A stretch of DNA of 64,000 nucleotides, taken from NCBI GenBank assembly GCA_005406025.1, contig BGZK01000078.1, forward strand, positions 744,001-808,000. The letters run 5' to 3'. Of the stretch, positions 12,430-23,544 are shown piece after piece. The notes below the pieces were generated by a model, which saw nothing but the letters and a program-made list of their open reading frames with translations, was not told where the DNA came from and made no database searches. The stretch is from Eumeta japonica. Lineage: Eukaryota > Arthropoda > Insecta > Lepidoptera > Psychidae. How positions within the stretch are numbered: the stretch's first letter is position 1; every line of letters starts with the position of its first letter. The translations under genes and the position numbers were made by a program.

Positions 12430-12793
12430 TGAACCGAATAGGAGCGGCGATGGTTCGACGGTTAAGAGCGTTGCCTCCGAATCATAAAGCACCGGGTTTG
12501 TTTTGTACTCGTGTGTTTTTAAGTTTGGCTCGACTTTAGTTGGAATTAAACCGTTCGGCCCGTTCCCGGGTGAGCAAGTTAAACCTTTGGTTGCGGACGA
12601 CGTCATTGCATCAGTGACGCCTGGAGGTAGCAGCTCCCACCCCGCACTGGGCCAACGACTGGAAGTCTTAAAGTTGAGGCGGCTTAATGTGAAGAAGACT
12701 GTGCGGGGGTATGCTACAGCAATCACAAATCTTGACGAAGAAAAACAGATACGGACAAATGCCATTTTAATCTTGTTGACATGTTTTTGTTAA
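12430..12793 (+). repeat. tRNA-like SINE head with unassigned body
   Basis: The segment GATGGTTCGACGGTTAAGAG, then CGTTGCCTCCGAATC and GCACCGGGTTTG (12447-12500), resembles a pol III promoter: an A-box-like TGGTTCGACGG and a decayed B-box-like CCGGGTTTG, as in tRNA-derived SINEs. It is not a tRNA gene, because no acceptor stem closes and the T arm is degenerate. The following 96-codon frame (12503-12793) is unusually GC-balanced for this window and could be old TE coding sequence, but I cannot assign it. The minus-strand frame 12418-12765 is its shadow. Confidence 0.4.
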
Positions 12794-12867
12794 AATATAT
12801 ATCATAGGTTTTGAATTTGTATATTTTGACTTATTAATATTTTTTTGAAGATTTTGCTATTTTAGAT

Positions 12868-12918
12868 GCGATCTATGCAATGTTCAAATCAACATAATTT
12901 GAACATTGCATAGATCGC
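12868..12918. repeat. Perfect short hairpin, 22-bp arms
   Basis: GCGATCTATGCAATG and the bases following it (12868-12889) are exactly reverse-complementary to 12897-12918, with a 7-base loop. It lies about 75 bases past the end of the SINE-like segment. Confidence 0.95.
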
Positions 12919-15573
12919 GTTACTTTGGCCTTAATGTATAGTTTGAATGCCATATTATTACAGATTACCATAAGTCATAATTTAAAATGTGACTCCAACT
13001 ATGCTATTCCTATAATTCCCTATTTGAAGGCACGAATCTCCTCTGAGAAGAAAGTGGATAGGCCATGGTCCAGGTTGAAGTGACATCATCTAACTCGGTC
13101 CGGTAATCCGGCAGAGCTAGCCGTGAAAGCATACTAATAAAAGACGTAAACAAGGAGTCTACGTCTATTATTATAATAAGACTCTTTACGTGTATTATTA
13201 TATACAAAAAGAGTAGTAAATAGTATGAATAAGTGTCAAAAAGAGATAACAAAAGGATCGTGGGTATATACGCAACTAGAGCATCGTAAAGAGAGTGTAG
13301 AATGGCGTGAACATGAGGATGGGGTATGGCCAATTAATTATGAAACAGCAAAAAATAATATATGCATAAAGACTGAAATGACAGAAATAACAGTTAGTAC
13401 TTATGTAAACCAAGAGTACAGTTTTTTGGATTTTTGCCCGAAGCGTAACTGTAACCTCGTTTATCGACTAATGCATCCAGGACTTAAAAGTATAGTCTGA
13501 GATATGTCGTTCGATGATTTAGATCTTGGTCATTGTCGTAACTTGTCGTAATATTTGGGTAAAATTCGCTGAAAAATTATCTACAAGTTTTTCCGTTAGT
13601 CCAGAAATTTTATATTTATTTCATTTCTTTTCATCTCTTTATCGTCTTTCGTCGGATCAAAATCCTCTTCCTTCTTTTTTTTCTTTATTTTGTCAAAAGA
13701 AGTCCAAAAGCAGCATGGGGAATGAATGTGGGAGATCGGGGAGAAATAAATAATAAATAAAGCTAAATATTATATATATATATATATATATATAAATTTT
13801 GACTTTACATATTGGAAAGTTCACACGGCATTGACGATTAAGGCGAATCCTTTGCAATGTTTTTCTTCAGGATTCAAAGTAAATTACATCGATATTAAGA
13901 AATTTAATTTTATGTGATTAAAACAGTTAATGGTTTAATCCTGAAATCCGACTGCGGTCATTGGCGTGTCACCACCGCGGTATTTTTAAAATTAGTGAAC
14001 TGTTCAATATCTACAGCTAACCAAAGCTATACCAATGTATTTGTAGGTTTTCAGAAAGCTTTATCAAATATTACCTTAAACAATATTATAAATACAAGCG
14101 GGTACAATCCTTACTCTTGGACCACAAATAAGAAGTAACAATGGATAACATGTGAGGTGTACAAAACAAATAAGAAATAACAAAGCGTAGCATGTAAAGT
14201 GTACAAACTGATATTTGTTGCTGCTTTCCTAATATTTGTTGCAGTAAGTTTGACAAATGCCAGTCTGAGCGTCTGACCATACTTGCATTCTTTGCGACTT
14301 GCATGAAATATTGTCGACAACGGGTTCATATTTCGAAGTCAAATTGCTCCACATGTTAAATTAAGACCTTTTCTCCGCCGAAAGCCCCGTGTCACGTTTT
14401 AAAATGTAACGAAAATATGAGTTTGATTTCGTAAGAATGAGATTACTGATAGCAAATTTCTAGGGTATAATTAAAATATCGTTATCAATTCGTGTTCAAG
14501 AAGAAATAGTCATTTAATAAAACTGCGAATGATCGTTTAAAAATCAAATGCTTAGTAAGTTTTAAAAATATTAAATGTGTTCATTTTTACATATTTATAA
14601 GCTCATAAATAAAAATTATAGTTACATTGTTTCGTATATTAGTATTATTTTAATTATTTGTAAAAGAATCCTGTCTGTTACCCTTTCTGACAATGTTTAC
14701 TTGTAACCATTTCGAAAAACTAGGTATGAAATTTGTCTTCAGCTTAAAATACAAATTAGGGTACTCATCCAAAGTGGCCTCTACTTTTTTTTTACTTCTG
14801 GGAGCTAGTTCTTTTTAATAATTAATATATCGCAAATAATCAACAAAGAAACGGTTTTTCCATACGAGAAAAGGCAACGAGGAAAATGTGTATGTATTCA
14901 TCAAGACGGCGATATAAAATAACTGTGTTGCCAGTTAAAAAATGTGAGTAACTGTAAATTGTACTTCGATCCAATAAACAAATGTTCAATTTCAATCCTC
15001 TTTGTACAAAAAACAAAGTAAAGGTGTTTTGGGACACCTATGGAAATGAAGTGGCTTTCGCTTTTTATCAAATAACACAAACAGTGAAATTAATTACAAC
15101 TTTTGAGAGTAAAGGAACGAGAAATATAGAATATTATCTTAATAAAATTTAATTTACTTAAGATTGGGCATAATACATACAATATAGTGAATCGTAAGTT
15201 ATATAAAAAATATACTAAGTAAAGCCCTAAACACTTTCAACTGTTTTTGAATTAAAAACTTTCGTAAGCTCGTCGAGCTGCATTATTATTGCATGGTTAT
15301 TGAATATTTTTTCTTAAAAACAGGACACGCTTATATATAGGTTTCATAACAATACTATTTTTAATTTTGTTTTCGCAGTATTATAAAATAGTATAAAATA
15401 AATTTTTGAGTCTAGTACGCAAGACACGCCGACAGTACCCAAACGAAATCTAGCGCTTGTGACGTTACAAAGTTAGGTTCTGCTTTGTCGTAGCGTACAG
15501 AGGTTTTTTGAGTTTTCTTCCATTAAATTCTGGTATTGTCGTGAAATATTAAAAAAATACATATCAAAATTTA
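12919..15573. other. Non-coding stretch with small tandem repeats
   Basis: A (TA)n microsatellite lies at about 13769-13794. Two tandem copies of a 42-base unit lie at 14124-14165 and 14166-14207 (about 35 of 42 bases the same). The opposed frames at 13010-13333 and 13225-13500 (107 and 91 residues) show no family motif. Nothing else is supported. Confidence 0.5.
14124..14207. repeat. Two-copy tandem duplication, 42-bp unit
   Basis: Each unit starts ACAAATAAGAA and ends GTGTACAAA. The two units differ at about 7 positions. No function is suggested; it is a local duplication. Confidence 0.9.
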
Positions 15574-15738
15574 TTGTGCTTGTTTTGTCCCATTATGTAC
15601 GTATACTACAAAACGAACTCCCAAAAAATGTTTCCAAATGTTCCACAAGATGTAAAACGTAGAAATAAATGGTTTCAAGCAGTGCACCGAGACAATCCCA
15701 AAACGATGTCAAATTGTTTTTATGAAGATCGCTTTGAT
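15574..15738 (+). pseudogene. THAP zinc-finger domain relic
   Basis: The translation shows the THAP (C2CH) signature. In one frame it reads CFVPLC then YTTKRTPKK. After a single frameshift near 15625 it continues MFPNVPQDVKRRNKWFQAV, then HRDNP and CFYEDRF. The first cysteine pair, the invariant tryptophan and the third cysteine are visible; the final zinc ligand, normally the H of an EDHF motif, is R here. THAP domains bind DNA and occur both in host factors and in transposase-derived or YqaJ-type mobile-element proteins. The reading stops at 15738, inside the left arm of a 28-bp hairpin. No following exon was found on this strand. With a frameshift, a lost ligand and an abrupt end it is a relic and not a gene. 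Confidence 0.7.
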
Positions 15739-15782
15739 GTTATTTTTTAAAAACAACATCAAAGCGATCTTCATAAAAACAA
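15714..15782. repeat. Long perfect hairpin, 28-bp arms
   Basis: The arm 15714-15741 is exactly reverse-complementary to 15755-15782, with a 13-base loop. The left arm is the last part of the THAP coding relic (the YEDRFDV codons), so the right arm is an inverted copy of THAP sequence. Antisense sequence of another coding relic follows directly. Confidence 0.97.
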
Positions 15783-15975
15783 GCTCGACTGTCAACCTAA
15801 TCGTAAAAGACTGGGCCATACGGTTGTTAGACCAGCTGAGGGCGACGTCTTGAATTCTCTTCGACTTTTCATTGACGATTAAAGTAATGGAATAAACTTT
15901 ACTCCGAACTCGATGTTCTGGACATACACTTTCTTTTACTAGTGCAAACACCATTCTTACCGTTAAGTTAGACAT
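15757..15975 (-). pseudogene. Possible downstream part of a THAP/YqaJ-type element protein, inverted
   Basis: The minus-strand frame carries CPEHRVRSKVYS, then ITLIVNEKSKRIQDV, which I recall from the segment just before a SWIM-like zinc motif in lepidopteran element proteins with THAP and YqaJ-nuclease parts. The zinc motif that should follow is not readable. Its opposite orientation to the THAP relic, with a 28-bp hairpin exactly at the switch, suggests one ancestral element broken and partly inverted. The family assignment is from memory and is weak; the frame itself is real in sequence but ends in the hairpin arm. Confidence 0.35.
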
Positions 15976-16738
15976 AACCTTATAGCCTTATCACTGTAAC
16001 TTTCACGTGATACTCTAAAATTAATAAAATAATTGATTTTAAATATTTTCATATTGTAATTTAGAGTATTATTTTTCACAGACATACCTTAATGTTTAAG
16101 CACCTTGACCTTAAGTTGAATTAAATCAAAATCAAATCAAGGATAGCTTTATTTCATAGGTAATAGGAATTACACTTGAAATGCGTCATGAACTATTGTT
16201 TTCGACATTAATATAACCAGCCATTCCAAATGCTGCGAAAAAAATGACCAAAAAATTTTCACGAAATTAATTACTGGCCTGTCATGCGTATGCATGTATC
16301 TATCCGTGTACATGTACCTTCAGCATGTGTGCATGTGTCTATGAATATGTATGTCATTAGATTTGTTTTGTTCTCGGGACTACTATAGGGTAACATGACG
16401 TTATCATAAAGTCAATACAGCGGACGTAAGCAACTATTTTGTTACATTTGTCAACAAGAAATCTTGTAGAGCTCAAATGCTTCAGCCGATTTGGATGAAC
16501 AAGACAAATAAGGTATCGTTAGGTGCGTACTAGTCCTAAGAGTATATTTCTTATAATTTTGTTATTTATATTTTTTAAAAAGTACTTTATTTCATTTACG
16601 TAGGTCACACTTAATATTTTTATAATTGGCTACTGTTGAAACTATGTAATAATAAAACATTTTTAAATTTGAAAATGTAACTACTTGCTAATCTTATTAT
16701 GGATATTGTATTAGTTTGTCAATTGTTTTTTTATAAAT
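15976..16738. other. Non-coding stretch, fragments of dispersed repeat likely
   Basis: The tract AATCAAAATCAAATCAAGG followed by ATAGCTTTATTTCATAGG at 16125-16160 resembles the antisense 3' end of LINEs that I recall from Lepidoptera. No coding sequence is supported. Confidence 0.45.
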
Positions 16739-17178
16739 TTGCGGCGAAAAGAAAATGTTTTGTCAAATGTCAAAATTTTCGTGCAATGGTTTTCTATGAT
16801 TTTCGTTGACGTTTACACCGAGCTGAAAGTTATAACAGGCTTCTGTCGGCCTTTCATGATGAAAATTTATCCCTTGCAAATCTTGATAATTGGTTTGAGG
16901 AATTTAAACATGGTCGCACTGATTTGAATGATCTGCGCGAGGAACGTCCTTTTATGGTGACGATCGAAGTCAACATCAGTGCCGTGCGGCTCCCGATGTT
17001 GATGACAAAATAATTACCTACCAGCAGATTCGGACAAGCTTAAACATCGGTATGAGTCAAATTTACAAAACCCTTCACTAAAGTTTAGCGGTCAGTAAGC
17101 TTTTTATTCAGTGGAAACTTCATATTTTGACCAAAGCTCAACAACTCCGCCGTGTTAATTGGTGCCGCGAAATGACAT
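16739..17178 (+). pseudogene. Mariner transposase relic, N-terminal DNA-binding part
   Basis: Reading across frameshifts gives FHDENLSLQILDNWFEEFK then HGRTDLNDLREERPF, the second helix-turn-helix region typical of mariner. Further on it reads VDDKIITYQQIRTSLNIGMS then QIYKTLH, and finally LTKAQQLRRVNWCREM. This is the N-terminal half of a DD34D transposase. The first catalytic-aspartate block (TGDE) that should come next is missing, because the sequence switches at about 17178 to the 3' end of a LINE on the opposite strand. Several stops and frameshifts show that it is dead. Confidence 0.85.
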
Positions 17179-17479
17179 AAATTTGCCAGTAGTGGCTCAA
17201 AGCTGTATACTACATAGCTTACAGATGATGAAAGCTTTTTTTCGGCATATCTTGAAATTATTTGGAGATCGTAGGGAGTTCTAGATCCCTATAAAGGATG
17301 TCGTTCCGGACGTACTAGGGTGCGCCGGAGGCTCTTCTGCAGAAATTGTGTTGCAGAATCTGGAGTTGGTAGAGTGAGTTTGGGTCAGTGTGGGCGAAGA
17401 CTGGCGCCACGTACGTCATCGTCGGCCGTATGCATACTTTTTAGAGTGTGCATTTATTCTTAAGGCTCATTTTGCTCTT

Positions 17480-18620
17480 TTACCGATCATACTGCTAAGG
17501 CGTGATAGGTGTAATTGAGCATTTTTCCTGACACGCTTTATGTGATCTTTGAAGTGCAGATGTTTATCGAGCGTAATTCCTAAATATTTGTATTTGTGAT
17601 GCCACGGAATAGGTGAGTTATATATAGGGAAAGTTGGAGAGTTGTACGGTACAACCTCCTTCTTTTTGATTTTACTATAGTTGAAGAAGATGGCTGCTGA
17701 TTTTTCCGGGTTTACCTCGATTCTCCAGGTTTGGAACCAACGCGTCAGCTCGTCGGTGGTCTTCTGGGGGCGAGGAGGCGAGGAGGCGAGGAGGCTATTT
17801 GACGAAAATTGCTATCATGCAAGTATAAGGTGGTGTCGTCGGCGAAGAGCGCGAGTTGGTCGCCTGTTTTCCGACGCGGTATGTCATTTGTGTACGCGGA
17901 GTACAGCAGCAGGGAGAGTGTGGAACCTTGAGAAACTCCGGCTATAATCATTCCTTTGGTAGATTTGCTATTTTCATACCGGATGGAGAAGTGTCTGTTC
18001 GTTAGGTATTAAAGGATGATTGAAACAAGACGATCTGGGACTTATAATTGGTGGAGTTTGTACATTAATTAGGCCTGCGTATGTAAGTAAAAGTATGGCA
18101 CGCCATTCTTTGTCGAATGCCTTTGCGACATCGAAGAAGACCGCTGCAGTTTTACGTTTGCATTTAAAGCCCTCCGAGATGTGTTCGACTAGTCGAAGGG
18201 CTTGTTGGAGGCAGGAGTGATTTGGTCTGAATCCGAACTGTTCGTTGATGATGAGGCCATTTCCTAATAGGTGATCACCGAGTCGTGTTTTGAAAACTTT
18301 CTCGAATAGTTTGCCTAGATCGCTCAGGAGGCTGATCGGCCTATAGTTAGTGGGGAGGTCGCGAAATTTCCTCGGTTTCGGGATGCCAATAATAGCGCCT
18401 TCTTTCCACGCCTCGGAAAGGTGACAATTTTTAATGCAAGCATTCAAAATTACGACCAGTAGCGCCAGTAGTGACGAAGAAAATTATTTAATTGCTTTAT
18501 TGTTTACCTCGTTCAGGCCTGATGCCTTTCTGGGTTTTAACTCTTCAATTATTTTTTGGACCTCGTTTGCCGAAACCGAAGATAGATCTTCTTTGGGAGG
18601 TAACAAGGACTTACGGAAGA
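17480..18620 (-). pseudogene. LINE ORF2 reverse-transcriptase domain relic
   Basis: In order it shows ELKPRKASGLNEV, NYRPISLLSDLGKLFEKV, QFGFRPNHSC, motif A in AVFFDVAKAFDKEW, GVSQGSTLSLLLYSAYTND and the catalytic FADD in LALFADDTTLY. Downstream are WRIEVNPEKSAAIFF and YKYLGITLDKHLHFKDHI. The 157-residue piece (17974-18447) and the piece ending in the FADD block (17745-17951) are in different frames, so at least one indel separates them. The upstream linker (about 19130-18830) reads DRWILPADVRELIRVKNAA. All domains belong to the Jockey-like layout. The plus-strand frames in this interval are shadows. Confidence 0.92.
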
Positions 18621-19199
18621 CTTGTTGTCGACACGGTTTATGTATTCGAGATTGAGGGGCGGGGGGCGGGATTTAAAGAACATTGGAGTTCGATACTGTC
18701 AGCGATATACTCAAATTTTTCCTCGTCATCGAACGCTACATTGTTATCCGGTTTTTCGAGGGCAGGCATGGACACGTACATGTCCGATTTGAGCGTTTTG
18801 ACCACAACCCAGTAGGCTTCGTGGTTGGGAGTGATTTATTCCATTAGGATGCTCCAGCTATCGTTTTTGACTTCCCTTACGCGAGCCTTCACATTGCGTT
18901 GGAGGGCTTGCGCTCGAGACCTATACTCGAGTGTAGGGTATGCGTTCGCTCGGCGCAGGGCTGCGTTTTTAACTCTTATCAGTTCGCGAACGTCCGCGGG
19001 CAAGATCCAGCGATCTGAGTTCTCAGGAACCTTCCTTTGCCATTGCTTGACTACTGATCTGATGTGTATGGTAAAAGCTTCTAAGGCTGTGTCGATATCT
19101 TTGTTAGATATATGTCATCCAGAATAACGTTGAGATTAGGGGTGTCGACTTCCTCAAGCGCGGTCAACACCCGCTTTTGATCTATGATCATTTTCGTTT

Positions 19200-19941
19200 C
19201 TATAGGTTGTTTTTCATCGGTGAAGGAGCCTAATTTGAGCAATACGTGTAGGAGGTCTAAGCCAAAGCAGTGAAGTGTCTTAATTGAGCTCAGATTTAGT
19301 ATCACGCCTTTTAATACCGCGAGATCGAGCATTTCTGGCCTGTGACGTACGTTAGCTGGGAGATGTGTTGGGGTAATAGGCGCGATGATAGTGAGCTCAT
19401 GATCATCGGCGAGGGTAGCGAGCGTTCGTCCATTGGCTTATGTGAATTTACAGCGTTAGTTCTTATTTTTGCTACTTAAGTTGCCAAAGAGGATGACGGC
19501 ATCCCTTAGTGCGAGCAGGGTTTGTATGTCGGTCCGGAGCAACCGTTTTTTGGGTAGCTGATAGACTGAGATTATGATCAGAGTGCCGTGCCTAAACATA
19601 GCCAACCTTCACGCCGATGCTTCTAAATTTATTAGTGGTGGGTTATCTATCGGAAAACAGTATAGTTTCCTTTTGTAGTACACGGCAGTACCACCTCTTG
19701 AAGCACCCAGTCTGTCATTCCGCAATTGTATGTAATTAGCTAGTTTACAGGCTGTCGGCCTGTTTGGCTTAAGGACCATTTCCTGTACGAGGATTACGTC
19801 CGCAGAGTACTCGGTTGCACATTTTCTTAATTTTACTATGTTATTTTCTGGACCGCGCACGTTAAATGAAATTAGTGTGATAGCTTTCGGTTTATGGCGT
19901 CCAACCAAAATTATAGCAGAGCACCCGGGTGCGTTTGCCAT
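19200..19941 (-). pseudogene. LINE ORF2 endonuclease domain relic
   Basis: The frame opens with MANAPGC at 19941 and carries the endonuclease blocks: SFNVRG with the metal-binding asparagine, ILVQEMVL with the catalytic glutamate, and GGTAVYYKRK. After a frame break come VYQLPKK, then FGNLSSKN where GDFNAKH-like sequence is usual, so the catalytic aspartate of that block is replaced by asparagine. THLPANVRHRPEMLDLAVLK then matches the end of the domain. The family nicks target DNA to prime reverse transcription; this copy could not. It overlaps the ORF1 tail, as is usual for compact LINEs. Confidence 0.88.
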
Positions 19942-19949
19942 TATATTTT

Positions 19950-20280
19950 TTGAAGTCCGTTAAACAGATCTTGATGGCGTAGAATGACCATTAAGGGGTC
20001 TTCCCCGCTTCAAGCTTTCCTGAAATCTGCGGCTAATTGGGCAAACTCCGGGCTTTTGACTCTCGCAGTATGGACATAATGGTGAGAATATCTTTTTCGA
20101 GTGGACCGGCAGAGGTTACCGTCTGTTTAGCTATGGCCGGCTTGGGGGGCTCCCCAGTAGCCTCCTTGGCCGGTTTTGTTTCAACTCTCGGGGGTGTTTT
20201 CCTACACGACAACTTATCCCGGAAGTGTTGCGGCTTATATAGGCGGGGGTGTATTACCCCTCCACCGTGCGGTATCCTGC
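19950..20280 (-). pseudogene. LINE ORF1 C-terminal relic
   Basis: The minus strand reads KTPPRVETKPAKEATGEPPK, a proline-rich linker, then after a frameshift EFAQLAADFRKA, and LMVILRHQDLFNG just before the ORF2 start. This matches the gag-like ORF1 tail of Jockey-type elements. The CCHC knuckles expected upstream are not readable. Confidence 0.65.
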
Positions 20281-20290
20281 GGTATGCTGG

Positions 20291-21334
20291 GATCAGCCTT
20301 ATTATCTTTATTAAATATCACACGATTATAATATTTACATATTTTTTTTTACAATACAAAGCGATACAATATACAAAACAATTACTATAAATCTAGACCG
20401 TATCCATGATATAGAGCGCCTAACCGGTTTGCGTGCGGACACAGTGTACTGTGCTTATCCCGTTCTTCTTTTAGTTCTAGTTCCATTTTGTCCTTTATAT
20501 CCTCCGTGTGTGTGGTAGCAAGCTGGATGTATGCCGTAAATACTTAATTCACCTAATTTTTGGGTCATACAGCCATACCATCCGGCTACTACCAATGGCA
20601 TGGATATATCTGTACAGTATCTGGAGGACATATTGACACCCTGTAGGACATGTAATGAACCGAATATATTCATTCTACATTTCAGGGATAATCAAAACAC
20701 ATAATAATAACGATTATATTGTCTTCCTGAAATCTATCCTAGATGTCCACATCACCTATCCCCACTCTACTTGTCAAGTATTTGCGTCTCGCTCACGCGA
20801 GGATGATGCTGTACATTTATGCTATTTCATCAAGCATTTCTGTTATGTGCATTCCTTATATAATGTACAAGCCGATATGTTAATTAATACGATTACGAAA
20901 TTACATTAATGCACTTTACAGACACGGTCGCCTATGACTCATATATACCTATTACTATCCTATGTGACCTAAGCCTATATTTACATTCTCTATTTATGAT
21001 AACTTTCATATCTATACAATCCAACTACTATAACTTAAATTATTTTACGATTTCGTCGTTCGTAACAATATATCATTTTTTAAAAAGTAGTTTAGAGAGG
21101 ATCAAATGTTTCATGGAAAACCGAATGTATTTGGTCCATTTTTTTTTTTTGCATAGATACTTAAATCATTTATTCAGTCACTTTGAAGTTTCAAAGCTAG
21201 TTAGCTATATGTTTTACGGATGAACGAAAAACTTTTGTTAGTAAAATTTGGCTTAATTAATAAAATTCGTGGTCATGTTTTTACCATTAAAGATTTTAAT
21301 TCAATTTAATTCTTTCACGCACAAATAGCTACCT
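20291..21334. other. AT-rich non-coding stretch, nothing recognised
   Basis: The frames 20455-20673 (minus), 20655-20909 and 20909-21223 (plus) have no motif I recognise and are AT-driven or hydrophobic by base composition. Part of it may be older 5' sequence of the LINE. Confidence 0.5.
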
Positions 21335-21770
21335 GAGTTATATAATATAAACTTTATTTTGATACTACTAGAATTTACTACGTCTTTGGTCTAATCAGGC
21401 CCGTGACAGGTAGCAGAATCGAAATTGCACACAGGACGAGAAATAGAATTGAAAGTCGTGATCAGTATCGAAATTGAGAATGAGACCAAGGTCAAAACCG
21501 AGTGTGGGATCAAAATGAGAGTCAAAGGCTGAGATTAAGATTTAAAGCGGAATGGAATCGGAATTTCCTCAGACCAAGACCGGAGTCGGAATTAAAAACG
21601 GGACCACGAGCGGAAGCGAGAACCAAAGTTCTCGGTTCAGAAAGACCGAAAGAGAACAGGATAGCGATCGGCATTTTGATTTCATCATGGGGTAATATTC
21701 AAGATGTAGGAATTCATTTAATGTCTACGCGGGCGGAGTCGCGGTCGAAAGCTAATGATAAATGAAATGT
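21335..21770 (+). repeat. Dispersed repeat family 2, copy c (3' half)
   Basis: It starts in the shared AACTTTATTTTGATACTA block, continues into GTGACAGGTAGCAGAATCG and the purine-rich sub-repeats, and ends at TCTACGCGGGCGGAGTCGCG then GTCGAAAGC. The end matches the 3' end of copy a. The 87-residue frame 21502-21765 is a by-product of the purine-rich repeats. Confidence 0.75.
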
Positions 21771-23544
21771 TTTTAATAATTAACGACTTCTTACATAAAG
21801 GTAAATAACAAATCGTTTAATCTAAAGTGATACGACTGGGCGCAACTAGGTTATAGTTTGTGCTGCGCAAGAGTACAATTTGTATATACAAATATATATT
21901 ACCCATATCCGCTTTGTAACTGTATTATTCAAATCTGTTTGAATACATTAACACATTCATTATAATGTTAAAACTGTCCAAAGGATAAACAATATGTTTA
22001 TTTAAAAGAAATAAATTAAACAAAGACGTTCGCTTAAAATGTTTCCTTCAGCTAGAGATTTCTACGTTTATTCTTTACATATTATTAGCACATCAAAGGA
22101 CCCTTTGCCTAAACATCGGAAGTTACGCGGAAACGTGTCAGGTGTTTCGTAACTGCGTCTTTATGCGCATATTAAAACAGCGCCAAAATTTCATATTTAT
22201 AACGCTACACAGAGTTTCAGAGGGCTTTGTTTTCTGGTCAAATCAATGAATATTGTATTAAATCAGCATGTTCATGGTCGCTGGCTGATTTGTGTCATGT
22301 TCCATCAGTAGATAATGTTTAAAATGGCGGGCATTGCTTGTTCTCATTGTTATGTAGTTGTGTGCCTTTTGAACGGTGGCTGAGCTTTCGGTGCCGCTTC
22401 CCGCTCGGGTGTTGGTTTCCTCGTTATCGATGACGGTTTCGAATTTCCATTTGTGTTTTGATCCGGTTTCACCTCCATTTATACTTATAAATCGATTGAG
22501 GTAATAATATTCTAAATCGGATTAAAAATCGTTGAAATTAATTTTTTTGTCCTCCAGACAAACCTATACCATATCTCAAATTTATTAAAATATATATTTT
22601 TTATAATTGACACTTAACTTGATGAATTCTATTACATAATAAGCAAATTTATTTCTTATAAATAACGTATTTATTGGATTCCATCGCTAGATGTCCTTTT
22701 TTGGGGAAGTTTACTCTCATTGACTTTCGCTACTAATGGTCATCCGCCACCTTTATCATGCTATCACCGTGTTAATGTGCTAGCATTTCTCATAAATACA
22801 AAATAATTTTAGATCGTAATACATACCTATATGTAAACCCATTTAAATGCGTGTAAAGTAGTTTACGCTTATTTTCCAAATGGGTATAAGAGATGGCTAC
22901 AGACGGTTACTCGTACGATCCTTATGTACCAATTATTCTTTACTGATAACTCGAATTGCTTTAATGCTAATTTATTTGTCTTTCGTTTCAGAAGAATCGG
23001 GACCCCATACAACCTTGTATTTCACAGCCCTATTGTGTAAGGTTTTATTCACGTTGAAGGCCATGGATTTTAAGCACACCAAGCTGATTCAGTACGGTTT
23101 GAGGGCTACTCTACACCCTTAGGTGCTGAATGTTCAAAAATTCTGAAGTGCTTTATCTTTTGTTTGTAATTAACAGCATTATTAATGGTTTTTATATCTA
23201 TTGATTCAATATTATTGACCACTGCAATAAAACCATCTTTTTGTTATTTTGCACTGTTAGGGGTATGATTTTTAAATATCATTTTTTATCGCTTGTCTGC
23301 GTCATAAAAATGCATTGATGAGTAAATTAAACAATAAATATTTTTCTCTTTATATTAGTAGTTAGAGATACCTAATCGTTTTTGTAATATTAAGAACGTG
23401 AAAGTTTGTGTGGATAGTTTTATGTTTGTTATTCTTTCAAGCAAAAATTACTAAACTGACTACTATGAAACCTTACAGTAAGGGATCTTGAACATCAAAA
23501 TAACAAAATATATAATTGATAAAAATTCTAGCCTCCGTTTCGAT
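21771..23544. other. Non-coding stretch with one GC-balanced open frame
   Basis: Mostly AT-rich and unassigned. The interval 22258-22521 (minus) is open stop-to-stop for about 88 codons, with GC-balanced codons and a hydrophilic predicted peptide (for example FETVIDNEETNTRAG). It has no early ATG and no family match that I know. It may be a conserved non-coding block or a small exon. The segment 22080-22220 is also less AT-rich. Confidence 0.4.

Larger units (their letters stand above)
17180..20290 (-). mobile_element. Degenerate Jockey-like LINE, near full ORF2
   Basis: A single minus-strand non-LTR retrotransposon can be followed in order: ORF1 tail (about 20280-19960), apurinic endonuclease (19941 to about 19200), linker (about 19130-18640), reverse transcriptase (about 18620-17480) and C-terminal part (to about 17180, with RDLELPTIS near the end). 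ORF1 lacks its zinc-knuckle region, so the copy is 5'-truncated. Its 3' end abuts the mariner relic at about 17178. No target-site duplication or poly(A) tract is clear. Frameshifts and stops occur throughout. Confidence 0.9.

Noticed and set aside
12440..12505. Possible tRNA gene
   Set aside because: A- and B-box-like text is present but no acceptor stem forms and the T arm is decayed; more consistent with a SINE head.
14124..14207. Tandem units as a CRISPR-like array
   Set aside because: Only two adjacent copies without spacers, in eukaryotic DNA; a simple duplication.
15709..15975. Minus-strand frame as an independent small host gene
   Set aside because: Its 3' end runs into a hairpin copied from the THAP relic, and the rest resembles element protein text.
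21502..21765. 87-residue charged frame
   Set aside because: It is the translation of purine-rich sub-repeats of a dispersed repeat; other copies do not keep the frame.
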